A stretch of DNA of 64,000 nucleotides from Fen-1245 sp963835535 (GCA_963835535.1 CAWIFL010000002.1:248001-312000); one strand, 5' to 3'; positions 30,859 to 40,061 are shown, numbered from the stretch's first letter. Translations and numbers: made by a program. Notes: generated from the sequence alone by a model not told the origin.

Positions 30859-31155
30859 ATGGGCGCCGCCGCCATCATCCTCATCGCGTTCGCGTTGATG
30901 ATCCCCCTGACCGCCATCGTGCTGGATTCCCCGGTCGTGCGGGCGTGGGTGGAACGGATGCACGGAGCGCCGCTGGAGGGCGGGGCCGACATCAGGGAAC
31001 TGTCCAAGAAGGTCGGGATCCTCGAGGCCGATCTCGAGACCGTGACGCGCCAGCTGGCCCAGCTCCAGGAAGAGCATCAGTTCATGCAGCGGCTGCTCGA
31101 GGACCCCGCGCACCGGGCGGCCGCGCAGAAGTCCCTGCCCAAGTCCGGCTCCTAG
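30859..31155 (+). CDS. Small membrane protein with coiled coil
   Basis: 98 aa. One N-terminal transmembrane helix (AAIILIAFALMIPLTAIVL) is followed by a predicted coiled coil (ELSKKVGILEADLETVTRQL) and a short polar tail. No family was recognised; size and layout recall PspB-type phage-shock proteins. It lies 9 nt after bshC and 2 nt before murJ, so it is likely co-transcribed. Confidence 0.6.
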   Translation: MGAAAIILIAFALMIPLTAIVLDSPVVRAWVERMHGAPLEGGADIRELSKKVGILEADLETVTRQLAQLQEEHQFMQRLLEDPAHRAAAQKSLPKSGS

Positions 31156-31157
31156 CC

Positions 31158-32723
31158 ATGCCGCGGTCCGCCGGAGGGCGCTCGGCGGCGCTGGTGGCCT
31201 CCGGGATCTTCCTCAGCCGCGTCGCCGGCTTCGCCCGCCAGTGGATCATCAACCGGTATTTGGGCCTCGGCCTCGTGGCCGACGCGCTGGGCGTCTCGTT
31301 CCGCATTCCCAACCTGCTGCAGAACCTGTTCGGCGAGGGCGTGCTTTCGGCGTCGTTCATCCCGGTGTACGCGCGGCTGGTGAGCCAGGGGCGCGAGCGG
31401 GACGCGGCGCGCGTGGCGGAGGCGGTGGCGTCGCTGCTCGTCTTCGCCGTGGCGGTCATCGTGGCGATCGGCGTCGGCGCGACGCCGCTGGTGGTCGACG
31501 TGCTGGCGCCGGGCTACAGCGGCGACAAGAGAATGCTGGTCATCGTCCTGGTCCGGATTCTCTTTCCCGCGACCGGAGTCCTGGTCTTCTCCGCCTGGTG
31601 CCTCGGCGTCCTCAACAGCCACCGCAAGTTCTTCCTCTCGTACACCGCGCCCGTGGTGTGGAACGCGGCGATCATCATCGCGGCGATCCTCGGCCGCCAC
31701 GCCGGGCAGCTCCGGTTCGCGGTCATCGTCGCCTGGGGCGCCGCGGCGGGCAGCCTCCTCCAGGTGCTGGTGCAACTGCCCACCGTGCTGGCGTTGGCCC
31801 GGAACCTCCAGTTCCGGACCAACCTCGCCGACCCGGAGGTGCGCACCGTCGTCCGCAACTTCTGGCCCGCGCTCCTCGGCCGGGGCGTCAACCAGGTCAG
31901 CGCCTTCGTGGACACGGTGATCTCGACGCTGCTGGGCAACAGTCCGGCCGCCGGCCTGGTCAACGCGCAGCTGCTCTACACCCTGCCGGTGAGCCTCTTC
32001 GGGATGTCGGTCGCCGCCGCCGAGCTGCCGGAGATGTCGGCCGCGAACGGCTCGGAGGAGGAGCGCCACGCGGTGCTGCGCGCACGGCTCACGGACGGCT
32101 CCCACCGGATCGCGTACTTCATCGTCCCGACGGCTGTGGGGTTCCTCGCCCTGGGACAGGTGCTGGTGGCGCTGCTCTTCCAGACGGGGCGGTTCAGCGC
32201 GGCGAACAGCCGCTACGTCTGGGCGATCCTCGCCGGATCGGCCGTGGGGCTGCTCGCATCGACGCTCAGCCGGCTCCTGTCGTCGGCCTTCTATGCGCTC
32301 CGGGACACCCGCACGCCCCTCAAGTTCGCCGCCGTCCGGGTCGGGCTCACCACCGTGCTCGGCTTCCTCTGTGCGGTGCCGCTGCCTCCGCTGCTCGGTC
32401 TGGCCCTGAGGTGGGGCGCCGTCGGGCTCACGGCGAGCGCGGGGTTCTCGGCGTGGGTGGAGTTCGCGCTGCTCCGGCGCAGCCTCGCGCGCCGCATCGG
32501 CCCCACGCCGTTCGAGACCGGGTACCTCGCCAAGCTCTGGGTCTCGGCCCTCGCCGCCGGCGCCGCCGGCTGGGGACTCTGGCTCTGGTCGGGCCGGTGG
32601 GGCCCGATCGTATCCGGCGTCGCGGTCCTCGTGCCGTACGCTCTCGTCTACGGCGCACTGACGCTGTTGTTCCGGATCCCTACGGCGAAGGCCATCGTGT
32701 CCGAGGTGCTGCGGCGTGCCTGA
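31158..32723 (+). CDS. murJ: Lipid II flippase MurJ
   Basis: 521 aa with about 14 hydrophobic segments. MurJ flips lipid II to the periplasm for peptidoglycan synthesis. Family features: SRVAGFARQWIINRYLG at the N-terminus, ADALGVSFRIPNLLQNLFGEG and LYTLPVSLFGMSVAAAELP. Start ATG 31158 removes an in-frame extension that would overlap the upstream small gene. Confidence 0.93.
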   Translation: MPRSAGGRSAALVASGIFLSRVAGFARQWIINRYLGLGLVADALGVSFRIPNLLQNLFGEGVLSASFIPVYARLVSQGRERDAARVAEAVASLLVFAVAVIVAIGVGATPLVVDVLAPGYSGDKRMLVIVLVRILFPATGVLVFSAWCLGVLNSHRKFFLSYTAPVVWNAAIIIAAILGRHAGQLRFAVIVAWGAAAGSLLQVLVQLPTVLALARNLQFRTNLADPEVRTVVRNFWPALLGRGVNQVSAFVDTVISTLLGNSPAAGLVNAQLLYTLPVSLFGMSVAAAELPEMSAANGSEEERHAVLRARLTDGSHRIAYFIVPTAVGFLALGQVLVALLFQTGRFSAANSRYVWAILAGSAVGLLASTLSRLLSSAFYALRDTRTPLKFAAVRVGLTTVLGFLCAVPLPPLLGLALRWGAVGLTASAGFSAWVEFALLRRSLARRIGPTPFETGYLAKLWVSALAAGAAGWGLWLWSGRWGPIVSGVAVLVPYALVYGALTLLFRIPTAKAIVSEVLRRA

Positions 32724-34524
32724 GGAAGCCCTTCAGCGCAAGCTGGAGAGCCTGCCCGACGCGCCCGGTGTCTACCTGTGGAAGGACGCTGCGGGCGAAG
32801 TGCTGTACGTCGGGAAGGCGAACAGCCTCAAAGGCCGGGTCCGGTACTACTTCGGCGACGAGGCGGCGGCCGATCCGCGCCTCAGTCTGCTGGTCGAGCG
32901 GATCGCGGATCTCGAGACCATCGTCGTGCAGAGCCCCTCGCAGGCGCTGCTGCTCGAGAACAACCTCATCAAGGAGTATCACCCGCGGTTCAACGTGAAC
33001 CTGCGGGACGACAAGCGGTATCCGTGGCTGGCGGTGACGATGCAGGAGCCGTTCCCGCGCATCCTCGTCACGCGGAAGGCGGCCGACGACGGCGCCCGCT
33101 ACTTCGGCCCGTACACCGACGTCGGTTCCCTCCGCCAGACGCTCCGGATCATCCGTCGCATCTTCACCGTGCGCTCGTGCAGCTACGACCTGCCGGACGA
33201 CGCGCCCGACCGGCCGTGCCTCGACTACCACATCCGGAAGTGCAAGGCGCCGTGCGTGGGGTGGGAGACCCGGGAGGACTACCGCCGGATGATCGGCGAC
33301 GTGCTCCTCTTCCTCGAGGGGAAGACGCTGGAGGTGCGGCAGCACCTGCGGGAGCGGATGCAGGCCGCCTCGGCCGCGACCGACTTCGAGCTGGCCGCCG
33401 AGCTGAGGGACGCGCTCAAGCGGCTGGACCAGATCGAGGAGCCCGCGACCGTGGAGCGGGTGGGCGGCGGCGACTGCGACGCGATCGGCCTGGCCCGTGA
33501 CGAGGACGACGCGTGCGCGGTGGTGCTGCGGATCCGGGAGGGGAAGGTGGTCGGAAGCGAGCACACCTTCCTCGAGGGCGTGGAGGGTGTGAGCGAGAGC
33601 GAGGTGCTCACCGCGTTCGTGGTGCGCTACTACCTGCCGCGGGAGCGGCGCGCGCCGATCGCGTACCTGCCCGCGATGCCCGCCGACGAGGCCGAGCTGG
33701 CCGAGGCGTTCGGCGAGGCCCACTACGCCGTGCCGGCGCGCGGGCTGGGACGGCGGCTCGTGGACCTGGCGGACCAGAATGCGCGCCATCTTCTGGAGAC
33801 GTTGCGCCTGGAGACCTTCGAGGGCGCGGAGCGCGCGGAGGATCCCGTGTATTCCCTCGGCCGCGATCTGGGGCTGGCCACGGTGCCGCGGCGGATGGCG
33901 TGCATCGACATCAGCACGGCGCAGGGCAGGGACACGGTGGGCGCGATCGTCTGGTTCGAGAACGGCCGGCCCAAGCGCGGCGAGTATCGCACCTTCAAGC
34001 TGAAGACGGTGGAGGGACAGGACGACTTCGCCTCCGTGCACGAGGTGCTGACGCGCTGGTTCAGGCGGCGCCTGGACGAGAAGAAGGTGCTGCCCGACCT
34101 CCTGGTGGTGGACGGGGGGCGCGGGCAGCTGAACGCCGCGCTCGCCGCCGCGCAGGAGACGGCGGTGCCCGCTCTGGCGATGGCCTCGCTGGCCAAGAAA
34201 GAGGAGGAGGTCTATCTGCCGGATCGCGCCGAGCCCCTGCGGCTGCCCCGGCGCAGCCCGGCCCTGAAGCTGTTGCAGCGCATCCGGGATGAGACGCATC
34301 GCGTGGCCGTGACCTTCAACCGGAAGCGGCGCGCCAAGCGGACGCTGACGTCGGAGCTGCTGGCGATCCCGGGCGTCGGCCCGTCGCGGCGGCGCGCGCT
34401 GCTGGAACGTTTCGGGTCCCTCGCGGGTGTCACATCCGCGAGCTTCGAGGAGCTGACCGCGGTGCCGGGCATCTCGCGCGGCATCGCGGAGCGGGTCGTC
34501 GCCCACCTTCACCCCAAGGCCTAG
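32716..34524 (+). CDS. uvrC: Excinuclease ABC subunit C (UvrC)
   Basis: 602 aa. It makes both incisions in nucleotide-excision repair. GIY-YIG nuclease at residues ~12-95 (PGVYLWKDAAGEVLYVGKA), a Cys-rich block (CLDYHIRKCKAPC), UVR motif (~205-240), the RNase H-like 3' module (CIDISTAQGRDTVGAIVWF, VDGGRGQL, DETHRVAVTFNRKRR), then a C-terminal helix-hairpin-helix (IPGVGPSRRRALLERFGS). The usual DISH is DIST. GTG start overlaps murJ by 8 bp. Confidence 0.95.
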   Translation: MPEEALQRKLESLPDAPGVYLWKDAAGEVLYVGKANSLKGRVRYYFGDEAAADPRLSLLVERIADLETIVVQSPSQALLLENNLIKEYHPRFNVNLRDDKRYPWLAVTMQEPFPRILVTRKAADDGARYFGPYTDVGSLRQTLRIIRRIFTVRSCSYDLPDDAPDRPCLDYHIRKCKAPCVGWETREDYRRMIGDVLLFLEGKTLEVRQHLRERMQAASAATDFELAAELRDALKRLDQIEEPATVERVGGGDCDAIGLARDEDDACAVVLRIREGKVVGSEHTFLEGVEGVSESEVLTAFVVRYYLPRERRAPIAYLPAMPADEAELAEAFGEAHYAVPARGLGRRLVDLADQNARHLLETLRLETFEGAERAEDPVYSLGRDLGLATVPRRMACIDISTAQGRDTVGAIVWFENGRPKRGEYRTFKLKTVEGQDDFASVHEVLTRWFRRRLDEKKVLPDLLVVDGGRGQLNAALAAAQETAVPALAMASLAKKEEEVYLPDRAEPLRLPRRSPALKLLQRIRDETHRVAVTFNRKRRAKRTLTSELLAIPGVGPSRRRALLERFGSLAGVTSASFEELTAVPGISRGIAERVVAHLHPKA

Positions 34525-34528
34525 GTCA

Positions 34529-35677
34529 ATGGACTGGACGCTGGAGTGCTCCGGCTGCCCGAGGCATCAGGACGCGAACGGTCTGCCGACCGTCTGTCCC
34601 GACTGCGGCTCCCCGTGGCTGGTGAAGTACGCTCGGCAGACCGGCGCCGGCGCCCGCGCCGTGCTGGAGAAGCGCGGCGGCGGCATGTGGCGCTATCGCG
34701 AGTTCCTGCCGCTGGTGGGCGACGAGGAGCCGATCACGCTGGGGGAGGGGACGACGCCGCTGCTTCCGGCGCGGCGGCTCGGGGAGGCGATCGGCGTCCC
34801 GGATCTCTGGGTCAAGGACGAGGCGGCCAATCCCACCGGCTCGTTCAAGGCGCGTGGACTCTCCGCGGCGGTGACGCGGGCGGTGCGCGCGGGTGCGACG
34901 CGGTTCGTGCTTCCGACGGCGGGGAACGCCGGCGTCGCGGCGGCGGCGTACGGAGCGAAGGCCGGCGCGACGGTGCGCGTGTACGCCCCGCGGACCACGC
35001 CGCGCCCGCTCCTTGGGCAGATCGCCGCCTACGGGGCGCAGCTCGAGCTGGTGGACGGGCACATCGGCGACTGCGGCAAGCTCGCGAAGGCGTACGCGGC
35101 GGAGACGCTCGCGATGGATCTCTCCACGCTGCGGGAGCCGTACCGCATCGAGGGGAAGAAGACCCTCGGCCTGGAGATCGCCGAGCAGCTCGGCTGGCGG
35201 TTGCCGGGAGCGATCATCTATCCCGCGGGCGGCGGGACCGGCCTCATCGGAATGTGGAAGGCGTTCCTGGAGTTGATCGCCGCCGGCTGGGTGAAGGGGC
35301 CGATGCCGCGGATGTTCGCCGTGCAGTCGTCGGGGTGCGCGCCGGTCGTGAAGGCGTTCGAGGCGGGAGCGGCAAAGACGGAAGCGTGGCAGGATCCGAA
35401 GACCGTGGCGGCGGGGCTGCGGGTCCCCAGCCCACTGGGTGGCGCGCTGATGCTGAAGGCGCTTAGGGAGAGCGTGGGTGGTGCGGTGGCGGTCTCCGAC
35501 CAGGCCCTGACGGAGGGCCAGCGGCAGCTGTCCACGCTGGAGGGGGTGGACGCCTGTCCGGAGGGTGGGGCGGCCGTGGCGGCCGTGAAGGTGCTGGTCG
35601 AGCGCGGGCGCCTCCCGCGGGACGAGCGGGTCGTGGTCTTCAACACGGGGGCGGGGGTCCTGTACGGGCGGGGTTGA
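34529..35677 (+). CDS. thrC: Threonine synthase
   Basis: 382 aa. A PLP enzyme of the threonine synthase/fold type II family. The PLP Lys is in NPTGSFKARGL (~residue 107) and the phosphate-binding loop in YPAGGGTGLIGM. The N-terminal Cys cluster (CSGCPRH, CPDCGSPW) is common in one threonine synthase subgroup. It lies 4 nt after uvrC. Related enzymes (cysteate or threonine dehydratase-like) are possible, but the N-terminus favours ThrC. Confidence 0.85.
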   Translation: MDWTLECSGCPRHQDANGLPTVCPDCGSPWLVKYARQTGAGARAVLEKRGGGMWRYREFLPLVGDEEPITLGEGTTPLLPARRLGEAIGVPDLWVKDEAANPTGSFKARGLSAAVTRAVRAGATRFVLPTAGNAGVAAAAYGAKAGATVRVYAPRTTPRPLLGQIAAYGAQLELVDGHIGDCGKLAKAYAAETLAMDLSTLREPYRIEGKKTLGLEIAEQLGWRLPGAIIYPAGGGTGLIGMWKAFLELIAAGWVKGPMPRMFAVQSSGCAPVVKAFEAGAAKTEAWQDPKTVAAGLRVPSPLGGALMLKALRESVGGAVAVSDQALTEGQRQLSTLEGVDACPEGGAAVAAVKVLVERGRLPRDERVVVFNTGAGVLYGRG

Positions 35678-35735
35678 TCCCGGCCTGGTCGGTTGCCTGG
35701 AAATGCGGTACGAACTACTATGTGAGGCATAGCAT

Positions 35736-35871
<136 letters not shown>

Positions 35872-35894
35872 GCGCATCTTCGGGGGCGCCGGAC

Positions 35895-35923
35895 TTGCCA
35901 ATACCTATCTAGCTAGGTATAGC
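35895..35923 (+). promoter_or_regulatory. Promoter with inverted-repeat operator in the spacer (padR)
   Basis: TTGCCA (35895-35900) and TATAGC (35918-35923) are 17 nt apart. ATACCTA (35901-35907) and TAGGTAT (35914-35920) form a 7-bp inverted repeat occupying that spacer and the start of the -10. This is a natural autoregulatory site for the PadR repressor encoded 14 nt downstream. Confidence 0.6.
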
Positions 35924-35936
35924 TGGAGAGGTATCC

Positions 35937-36272
35937 ATGGGCCGCCATCGCAACGACATCCTCCAGGGCACGCTCGCCCTCCTCGTCCTCCGGACCCTGT
36001 CGGTCTTCGGACCGCTCCACGGCTACGCCATCACCCGGCACATCCAGACGGCCTCGCAGGAGCTGCTGCGCGTGGAGGAAGGCTCGCTCTATCCGGCGCT
36101 GCACCGCATGGAGCAGGACGGATGGGTGAAGGCCGAGTGGGGCACGACCGAGAAGAACCGCCCGGCCCGCCTCTACTCGCTCGCGGCGGCCGGCCGCCGC
36201 CAGCTGGAGCAGGAGCAGGAAAGCTGGGCCCGCCTCACGCTCGGCGTCAGCCGAGTGCTGCGCTTCGCCTGA
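35937..36272 (+). CDS. PadR-family transcriptional regulator
   Basis: 111 aa. A winged-helix PadR domain: LQGTLALLVLRTLSVFGPLHGYAI, then VEEGSLYPALHRMEQDGW (recognition/wing). The C-terminal helix is for dimerisation. PadR proteins are mostly repressors, often of adjacent transporter genes. Paired with ADOP permeases in Acidobacteriota and Gemmatimonadota. GGAGAGG lies 5 nt before ATG. Its probable operator overlaps its own promoter. The permease starts 29 nt after its stop. Confidence 0.9.
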   Translation: MGRHRNDILQGTLALLVLRTLSVFGPLHGYAITRHIQTASQELLRVEEGSLYPALHRMEQDGWVKAEWGTTEKNRPARLYSLAAAGRRQLEQEQESWARLTLGVSRVLRFA

Positions 36273-36301
36273 GCCGTCGACACCCGAGCAAGGACCTCTC
36301 C

Positions 36302-39001
36302 ATGGCCTGGTACCACCGGCTCCGGAACCTGATGCGCGGCGACGCCCTCTCGCGTGATCTCGACCGCGAGCTGCAGTTTCACATCGCCGAGCGCGCCGAG
36401 GAGCTAGTGGCGCAGGGAATGAGCGAGCGCGACGCGCTGCGCGAGGCGCGCCGGCGCTTCGGCCACGTCCAGCAACAGAAGGAGCGCGCGCGGGACCAGG
36501 ACATCGTCGTGTGGCTCGAGTCTCTGGTGGCCGACGTGCGCTACGCGCTGCGGGCCCTGCGCCTGAGTCCCGCCTTCACCCTCGTCGCCGTGCTCTCGAT
36601 CGCCCTCGGCGTCGGCGCCAACACCGCGATCTTCAGCCTCATCAATGCCGTGATGCTCAAGTCGCTTCCGGTTCCGCATGCGGAGGAGCTGGTGAGCGTG
36701 GTGCGCTTCGATGGGAGCGACCGGGATCCGGGCTCGGCCGGGACCGACTTCACCAATCCGCTCTGGGAGCAGATCCGCGACCACCAGGGCGCGGTGGACG
36801 CGTTCGCGTACGGCCATGCGTCGTTCAACCTGGCGACGGGCGGCGAGTCGCGCCGCGTCGAGGGCAGCTGGGTGAGCGGCAGCTATTTCCCGGTGCTCGG
36901 CGCCCGCCCGCTGGCCGGACGTCTGCTGACGCGCAGCGACGACAACCGCGGCTGCGCCGCTGTCGCCGTGGTGAGTGCCGGCTTCGCGAGTCAGGAATAT
37001 GGGGCGCCGGAGGGCGCGCTCGGCCGCTCCGTGTCGCTCGACGGCCATCCCTTCGTCGTCGTCGGCGTGACCGAGCCGTCGTTCTTCGGGGTGGACGTGG
37101 GGAGCCGGGTCCAGGTCTACGCACCGATCTGCGCCGAGGCGATCGTGCGGGGCGATGCGAACTTCCTCGACGGCCGCAGCACCTGGTGGCTGCAGCTCAT
37201 GGGCCGGCCGCGGAACCACTACGGGTCTGATCAGGTCGACGCCCGGCTCGCGGCGGCGTCGCCGGCCATCGATGCCGCCACCCTTCCGGCGGATATGCAA
37301 GTGAAGTTCCAGACCCAGTATCTGCGTGCCACGCTGGGCTCCGAGCCAGCGCGGACCGGCTACTCCGACCTGCGCGACGACTACAGCACGGCGCTGTTCG
37401 CGCTGATGGTGGTCGTCGGCGTGGTCCTGCTGATCGCGTGCGCCAACGTGGCGCACCTGCTGCTGGCCCGCGCGGCGGCACGGCAGCGCGAGATGGCGCT
37501 TCGACTGGCGCTGGGCGCCGGACGCGGCCGGCTCATCCGCCAGTTGCTCACCGAGAGCCTCCTGCTCGCCTTGGTGGGATCCGCGCTCGGCGCCGTCTTC
37601 GCGCGCTGGGCCAGCGGCGTCGTGGTCGGGCTGCTCTCGAACGGTCACAGCCAGATATGGCTCGATCTCGGCCTGGACCTGCACGTTCTGGGTTTCACCG
37701 TCGGCGTCGCGATCCTCACGGGCGTCCTGTTCGGCCTCGTGCCCGCCTGGCGCGCCACGCGAGCCGCCCCCCAGTCGGCGCTGCAGGCGCAGGGGCGCGG
37801 CGCCACGTCCGGACCGGGTCGGTTCGCCGTCACCAGGGGCCTGGTGGTCGGCCAGGTCGCGCTCTCGCTGGTGCTGCTGGTCGCGGCCGGACTGTTGCTC
37901 CGGTCGTTCCAGAAGCTAGTCACCCTCGATCCCGGCTTCCAGCGCGAGGGCGTGCTGCTCGTGAGCATGGACGCCGCGAATACCGGGTATCCGAACGAGC
38001 AGCTGCACGCCGTCTGCCGCGACATGCTCGAGCGTCTGCGCGCCTTGCCGGGCGTGCGGTCGGCGAGCGCGTCGCTCCTCACGCCGATCAGCGGCTCCGG
38101 GTGGAACGGCGGCATCGAGGCGGACGGCTTCCGGCCGAAGAGCGAGCGCGACGGGGTCGTCTGGTTCAACGGGGTGTCGGGCGGCTACTTCGCCACGATG
38201 GGGACCCGTATGGTGGCCGGACGCGACTTCGGCCCTCAGGACGTGGCTGGGGCCGCGCCGGTCGCGATCATCAACGAGTCGCTGGCGCGGAAAGTCTTCG
38301 GCGCCGCGAACCCCATCGGCAAGGCATTCCGGACCCGGACGGGCCGCGGAATCAGCCCGCCGACGGAAGTCATCGGAGTGGTACGCGACGCGAAGTACGT
38401 GAGGCTGAACGAGACCGAAACGGCCACCGCCTACCTGCCGCTGATGCAGAGCGAACTGTGGGGCAGCAGCATGAACTTCGCGCTACGGGCGGATGAGGAC
38501 CCCAGGGCGCTGGTGCCGGCAGTCCGGACGCTGGCGGGCGAATTCAACCACGCGATCTCGCTCGACTTCGTCACGTTGTCGGAGCAGGTCGCCGCGTCGC
38601 TGGCCAGGCCGCGCCTCCTGGCGACTCTGTCCGCCTTCTTCGGCGCGCTGGCCCTGCTGCTGGCGACCGTCGGGCTCTACGGCACGATCGCCTACTCGGT
38701 GGCGCGACGGCACGGGGAGATCGGGATCCGCATCGCCCTGGGCGCCGACGGTTCGCGCGTGATCCGCATGATCATGGGCGAAGCAGGCCGGCTGATGGCG
38801 GCCGGCGCCGTGGTTGGCACCCTCATCGCGCTGGCGACGACGCGGTTGCTGAGGTCGTTCCTGTACGGGCTCACGGCCACCGATCCCACGACGATCGTTC
38901 TCGCGGTGACGTCGCTCGCGGCGGTCGCGCTCGTCGCGGGCGCCCTGCCGGCCTGGCGCGCGGCCCGGCTCGACCCGATGGCGGCGCTGCGCGAGGAGTG
39001 A
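36302..39001 (+). CDS. ADOP-type (duplicated orphan permease) MacB/FtsX-family protein
   Basis: 899 aa. An N-terminal PadR-associated helical region (~1-75, MAWYHRLRNLMRG, QFHIAERAEELVAQGMSERDA) is followed by two MacB_PCD/FtsX permease halves. Half one begins at the helix FTLVAVLSIALGVGANTAIF and ends with VVGVVLLIACANVAHLLLAR; half two has LVVGQVALSLVLLVAAGLLL and C-terminal FFGALALLLATVGLYGTIAY. The conserved 'DPMAALREE' ends the protein. No ATPase gene is adjacent, hence 'orphan'. Likely role is extrusion of amphipathic compounds, but the substrate is unknown. Confidence 0.88.
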   Translation: MAWYHRLRNLMRGDALSRDLDRELQFHIAERAEELVAQGMSERDALREARRRFGHVQQQKERARDQDIVVWLESLVADVRYALRALRLSPAFTLVAVLSIALGVGANTAIFSLINAVMLKSLPVPHAEELVSVVRFDGSDRDPGSAGTDFTNPLWEQIRDHQGAVDAFAYGHASFNLATGGESRRVEGSWVSGSYFPVLGARPLAGRLLTRSDDNRGCAAVAVVSAGFASQEYGAPEGALGRSVSLDGHPFVVVGVTEPSFFGVDVGSRVQVYAPICAEAIVRGDANFLDGRSTWWLQLMGRPRNHYGSDQVDARLAAASPAIDAATLPADMQVKFQTQYLRATLGSEPARTGYSDLRDDYSTALFALMVVVGVVLLIACANVAHLLLARAAARQREMALRLALGAGRGRLIRQLLTESLLLALVGSALGAVFARWASGVVVGLLSNGHSQIWLDLGLDLHVLGFTVGVAILTGVLFGLVPAWRATRAAPQSALQAQGRGATSGPGRFAVTRGLVVGQVALSLVLLVAAGLLLRSFQKLVTLDPGFQREGVLLVSMDAANTGYPNEQLHAVCRDMLERLRALPGVRSASASLLTPISGSGWNGGIEADGFRPKSERDGVVWFNGVSGGYFATMGTRMVAGRDFGPQDVAGAAPVAIINESLARKVFGAANPIGKAFRTRTGRGISPPTEVIGVVRDAKYVRLNETETATAYLPLMQSELWGSSMNFALRADEDPRALVPAVRTLAGEFNHAISLDFVTLSEQVAASLARPRLLATLSAFFGALALLLATVGLYGTIAYSVARRHGEIGIRIALGADGSRVIRMIMGEAGRLMAAGAVVGTLIALATTRLLRSFLYGLTATDPTTIVLAVTSLAAVALVAGALPAWRAARLDPMAALREE

Positions 39002-39045
39002 CGAGATCGACGGCGAGGCTCGGAGCGGCCGCCCACCCGAGACCG

Positions 39046-39154
39046 AGCTTCCCAAGCTGGACGTCGCCGGTTCGAATCCGGTCGCCCGCTCCTGGAAGTA
39101 CAATGGACTGAATGGCTTGATGCACATCGGGCCGAGGGGCGACCTCTCGGCCCG
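39046..39154 (+). repeat. 109-bp direct repeat, copy 2 (tRNA-Gly 3' fragment)
   Basis: This is the tRNA-Gly gene from the anticodon arm to the acceptor end, without the 5' acceptor strand and D-arm, so it is not a functional tRNA. It matches copy 1 with one difference, which lies in the hairpin (see the terminator at 39125). Confidence 0.93.
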
Positions 39155-39163
39155 ATGCCTTTT
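39125..39163 (+). terminator. Rho-independent terminator after the second repeat
   Basis: CATCGGGCCGAG (39125-39136) and CTCGGCCCGATG (39146-39157) form a 12-bp perfect stem, followed by CCTTTTCC. Compared with copy 1, T39127-A39155 replaces C-G, so the pair is kept. Likely the ancestral tRNA-Gly terminator. Confidence 0.75.
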
Positions 39164-39381
39164 CCGGACAGGTCGACGCACCGCCAGCCTTTGCACTAAC
39201 GCCTGACTGACGCCTGCGCGCTATACTGCCGCCACGCGCCGCATAGCGCCGGGGCGATTCCGCAGTCCGTTTCCCAAGATTCGGCGCTTTCGGCAGTTGC
39301 GGAATGGGCCGGAGAGTCGTTCTGTCGCTACCTTGCGAGCGCGGGCCCAATCGGCGCGCTACGCGGTTCTGTCCAAATGTT

Positions 39382-39388
39382 GTTAGGC
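39382..39388 (+). mobile_element. attC R'-like core GTTAGGC (cassette boundary?)
   Basis: GTTAGGC fits the integron core GTTRRRY and stands 26 nt before the next gene's ATG, as at a cassette boundary. A matching upstream R'' arm could not be defined convincingly (39195-39230 shows only CTAAC plus GCGCGC similarity). Confidence 0.35.
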
Positions 39389-39402
39389 AGCGCTCGTAGC
39401 CC

Positions 39403-39413
39403 GGAGGTGATCC
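39403..39413 (+). promoter_or_regulatory. Full-length Shine-Dalgarno (11 nt)
   Basis: GGAGGTGATCC is the exact complement of the 16S tail GGATCACCTCC at 162-172 in this window, and it directly abuts ATG 39414. Most genes here show 4-6 matching bases. Confidence 0.85.
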
Positions 39414-40061
39414 ATGCGTGCGCACCAGGGCTCATGGCCCCTGCTGGTCCTTGTGCTTGGTATCGCTGTTCCGACGACAGCCCTCGGTCAAGCCGTCGAG
39501 ATCGGCCCTTTGGTGGGCGTCTACGCTCCGGTCGGGACCTTCAGGTCGCCCGATGCCTTCTCGTTCACACTCCCGACCACGCCGAGCGATCTCGGGGCCG
39601 TGGCGTGGGGCGGGCAAGGACGGCTTTGGGTGACCCCCCGCTTTGGCCTCCAGCTCCAGGCCGAGGTGGCTGCCAGCCGCCGCGTCGCGCCGTTTAACGC
39701 CCCCTCCTCAGGATCGGGGGGGGTCGATACCATACACGCGCAGATCGTGATCCTGACCGCCCAGGTGCTTTATCGCCCTGCACCCCGAGCTTTGCCGCTC
39801 GTGCTCAGCGCGGGGATCGGCATCGTGCGCCATGGAGGGGACGCGTATGCCGGCTTCAGTACTCCGAGCCCCGTGGCGGGCGTGGTTGGATTCGGCTTCG
39901 ACGTGCACGTCGGTCATGCACTGACCGCGACTCTGGGCCTCACGACGCTCTTCTACTCGATCGACCTGCAGGACAGCGGTGGACGTAGTCTTGAGCGCGG
40001 GTTCCAGGCGGATCTGCTTCCGCATCTGAGTCTGGCCTGGCGGTCGCCGACGCGGAACTGA
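39414..40061 (+). CDS. Small outer-membrane beta-barrel protein
   Basis: 215 aa. Signal peptide (LLVLVLGIAVPTTALG) then alternating-hydrophobicity strands (VEIGPLVGVYAPVGTF, AQIVILTAQVLYRPAPRALP). The end LPHLSLAWRSPTRN is strand-like but does not finish in Phe/Trp. No family recognised; it resembles OmpA/OmpW-like eight-strand barrels. It is flanked by an attC-like core upstream and an attC-like site downstream, so it looks like a gene cassette. The strong SD suggests it is translated. Confidence 0.7.
   Translation: MRAHQGSWPLLVLVLGIAVPTTALGQAVEIGPLVGVYAPVGTFRSPDAFSFTLPTTPSDLGAVAWGGQGRLWVTPRFGLQLQAEVAASRRVAPFNAPSSGSGGVDTIHAQIVILTAQVLYRPAPRALPLVLSAGIGIVRHGGDAYAGFSTPSPVAGVVGFGFDVHVGHALTATLGLTTLFYSIDLQDSGGRSLERGFQADLLPHLSLAWRSPTRN

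Noticed and set aside
36302..39001. MacB-type macrolide exporter with its own ATPase
   Set aside because: No ABC ATPase domain or adjacent gene; the N-terminal extension and PadR partner fit ADOP.
39195..39388. A complete attC site before the small barrel gene
   Set aside because: The closing core GTTAGGC is present, but the 5' arm shares only CTAAC and GCGCGC; no paired L boxes were found. Kept only as a core box.
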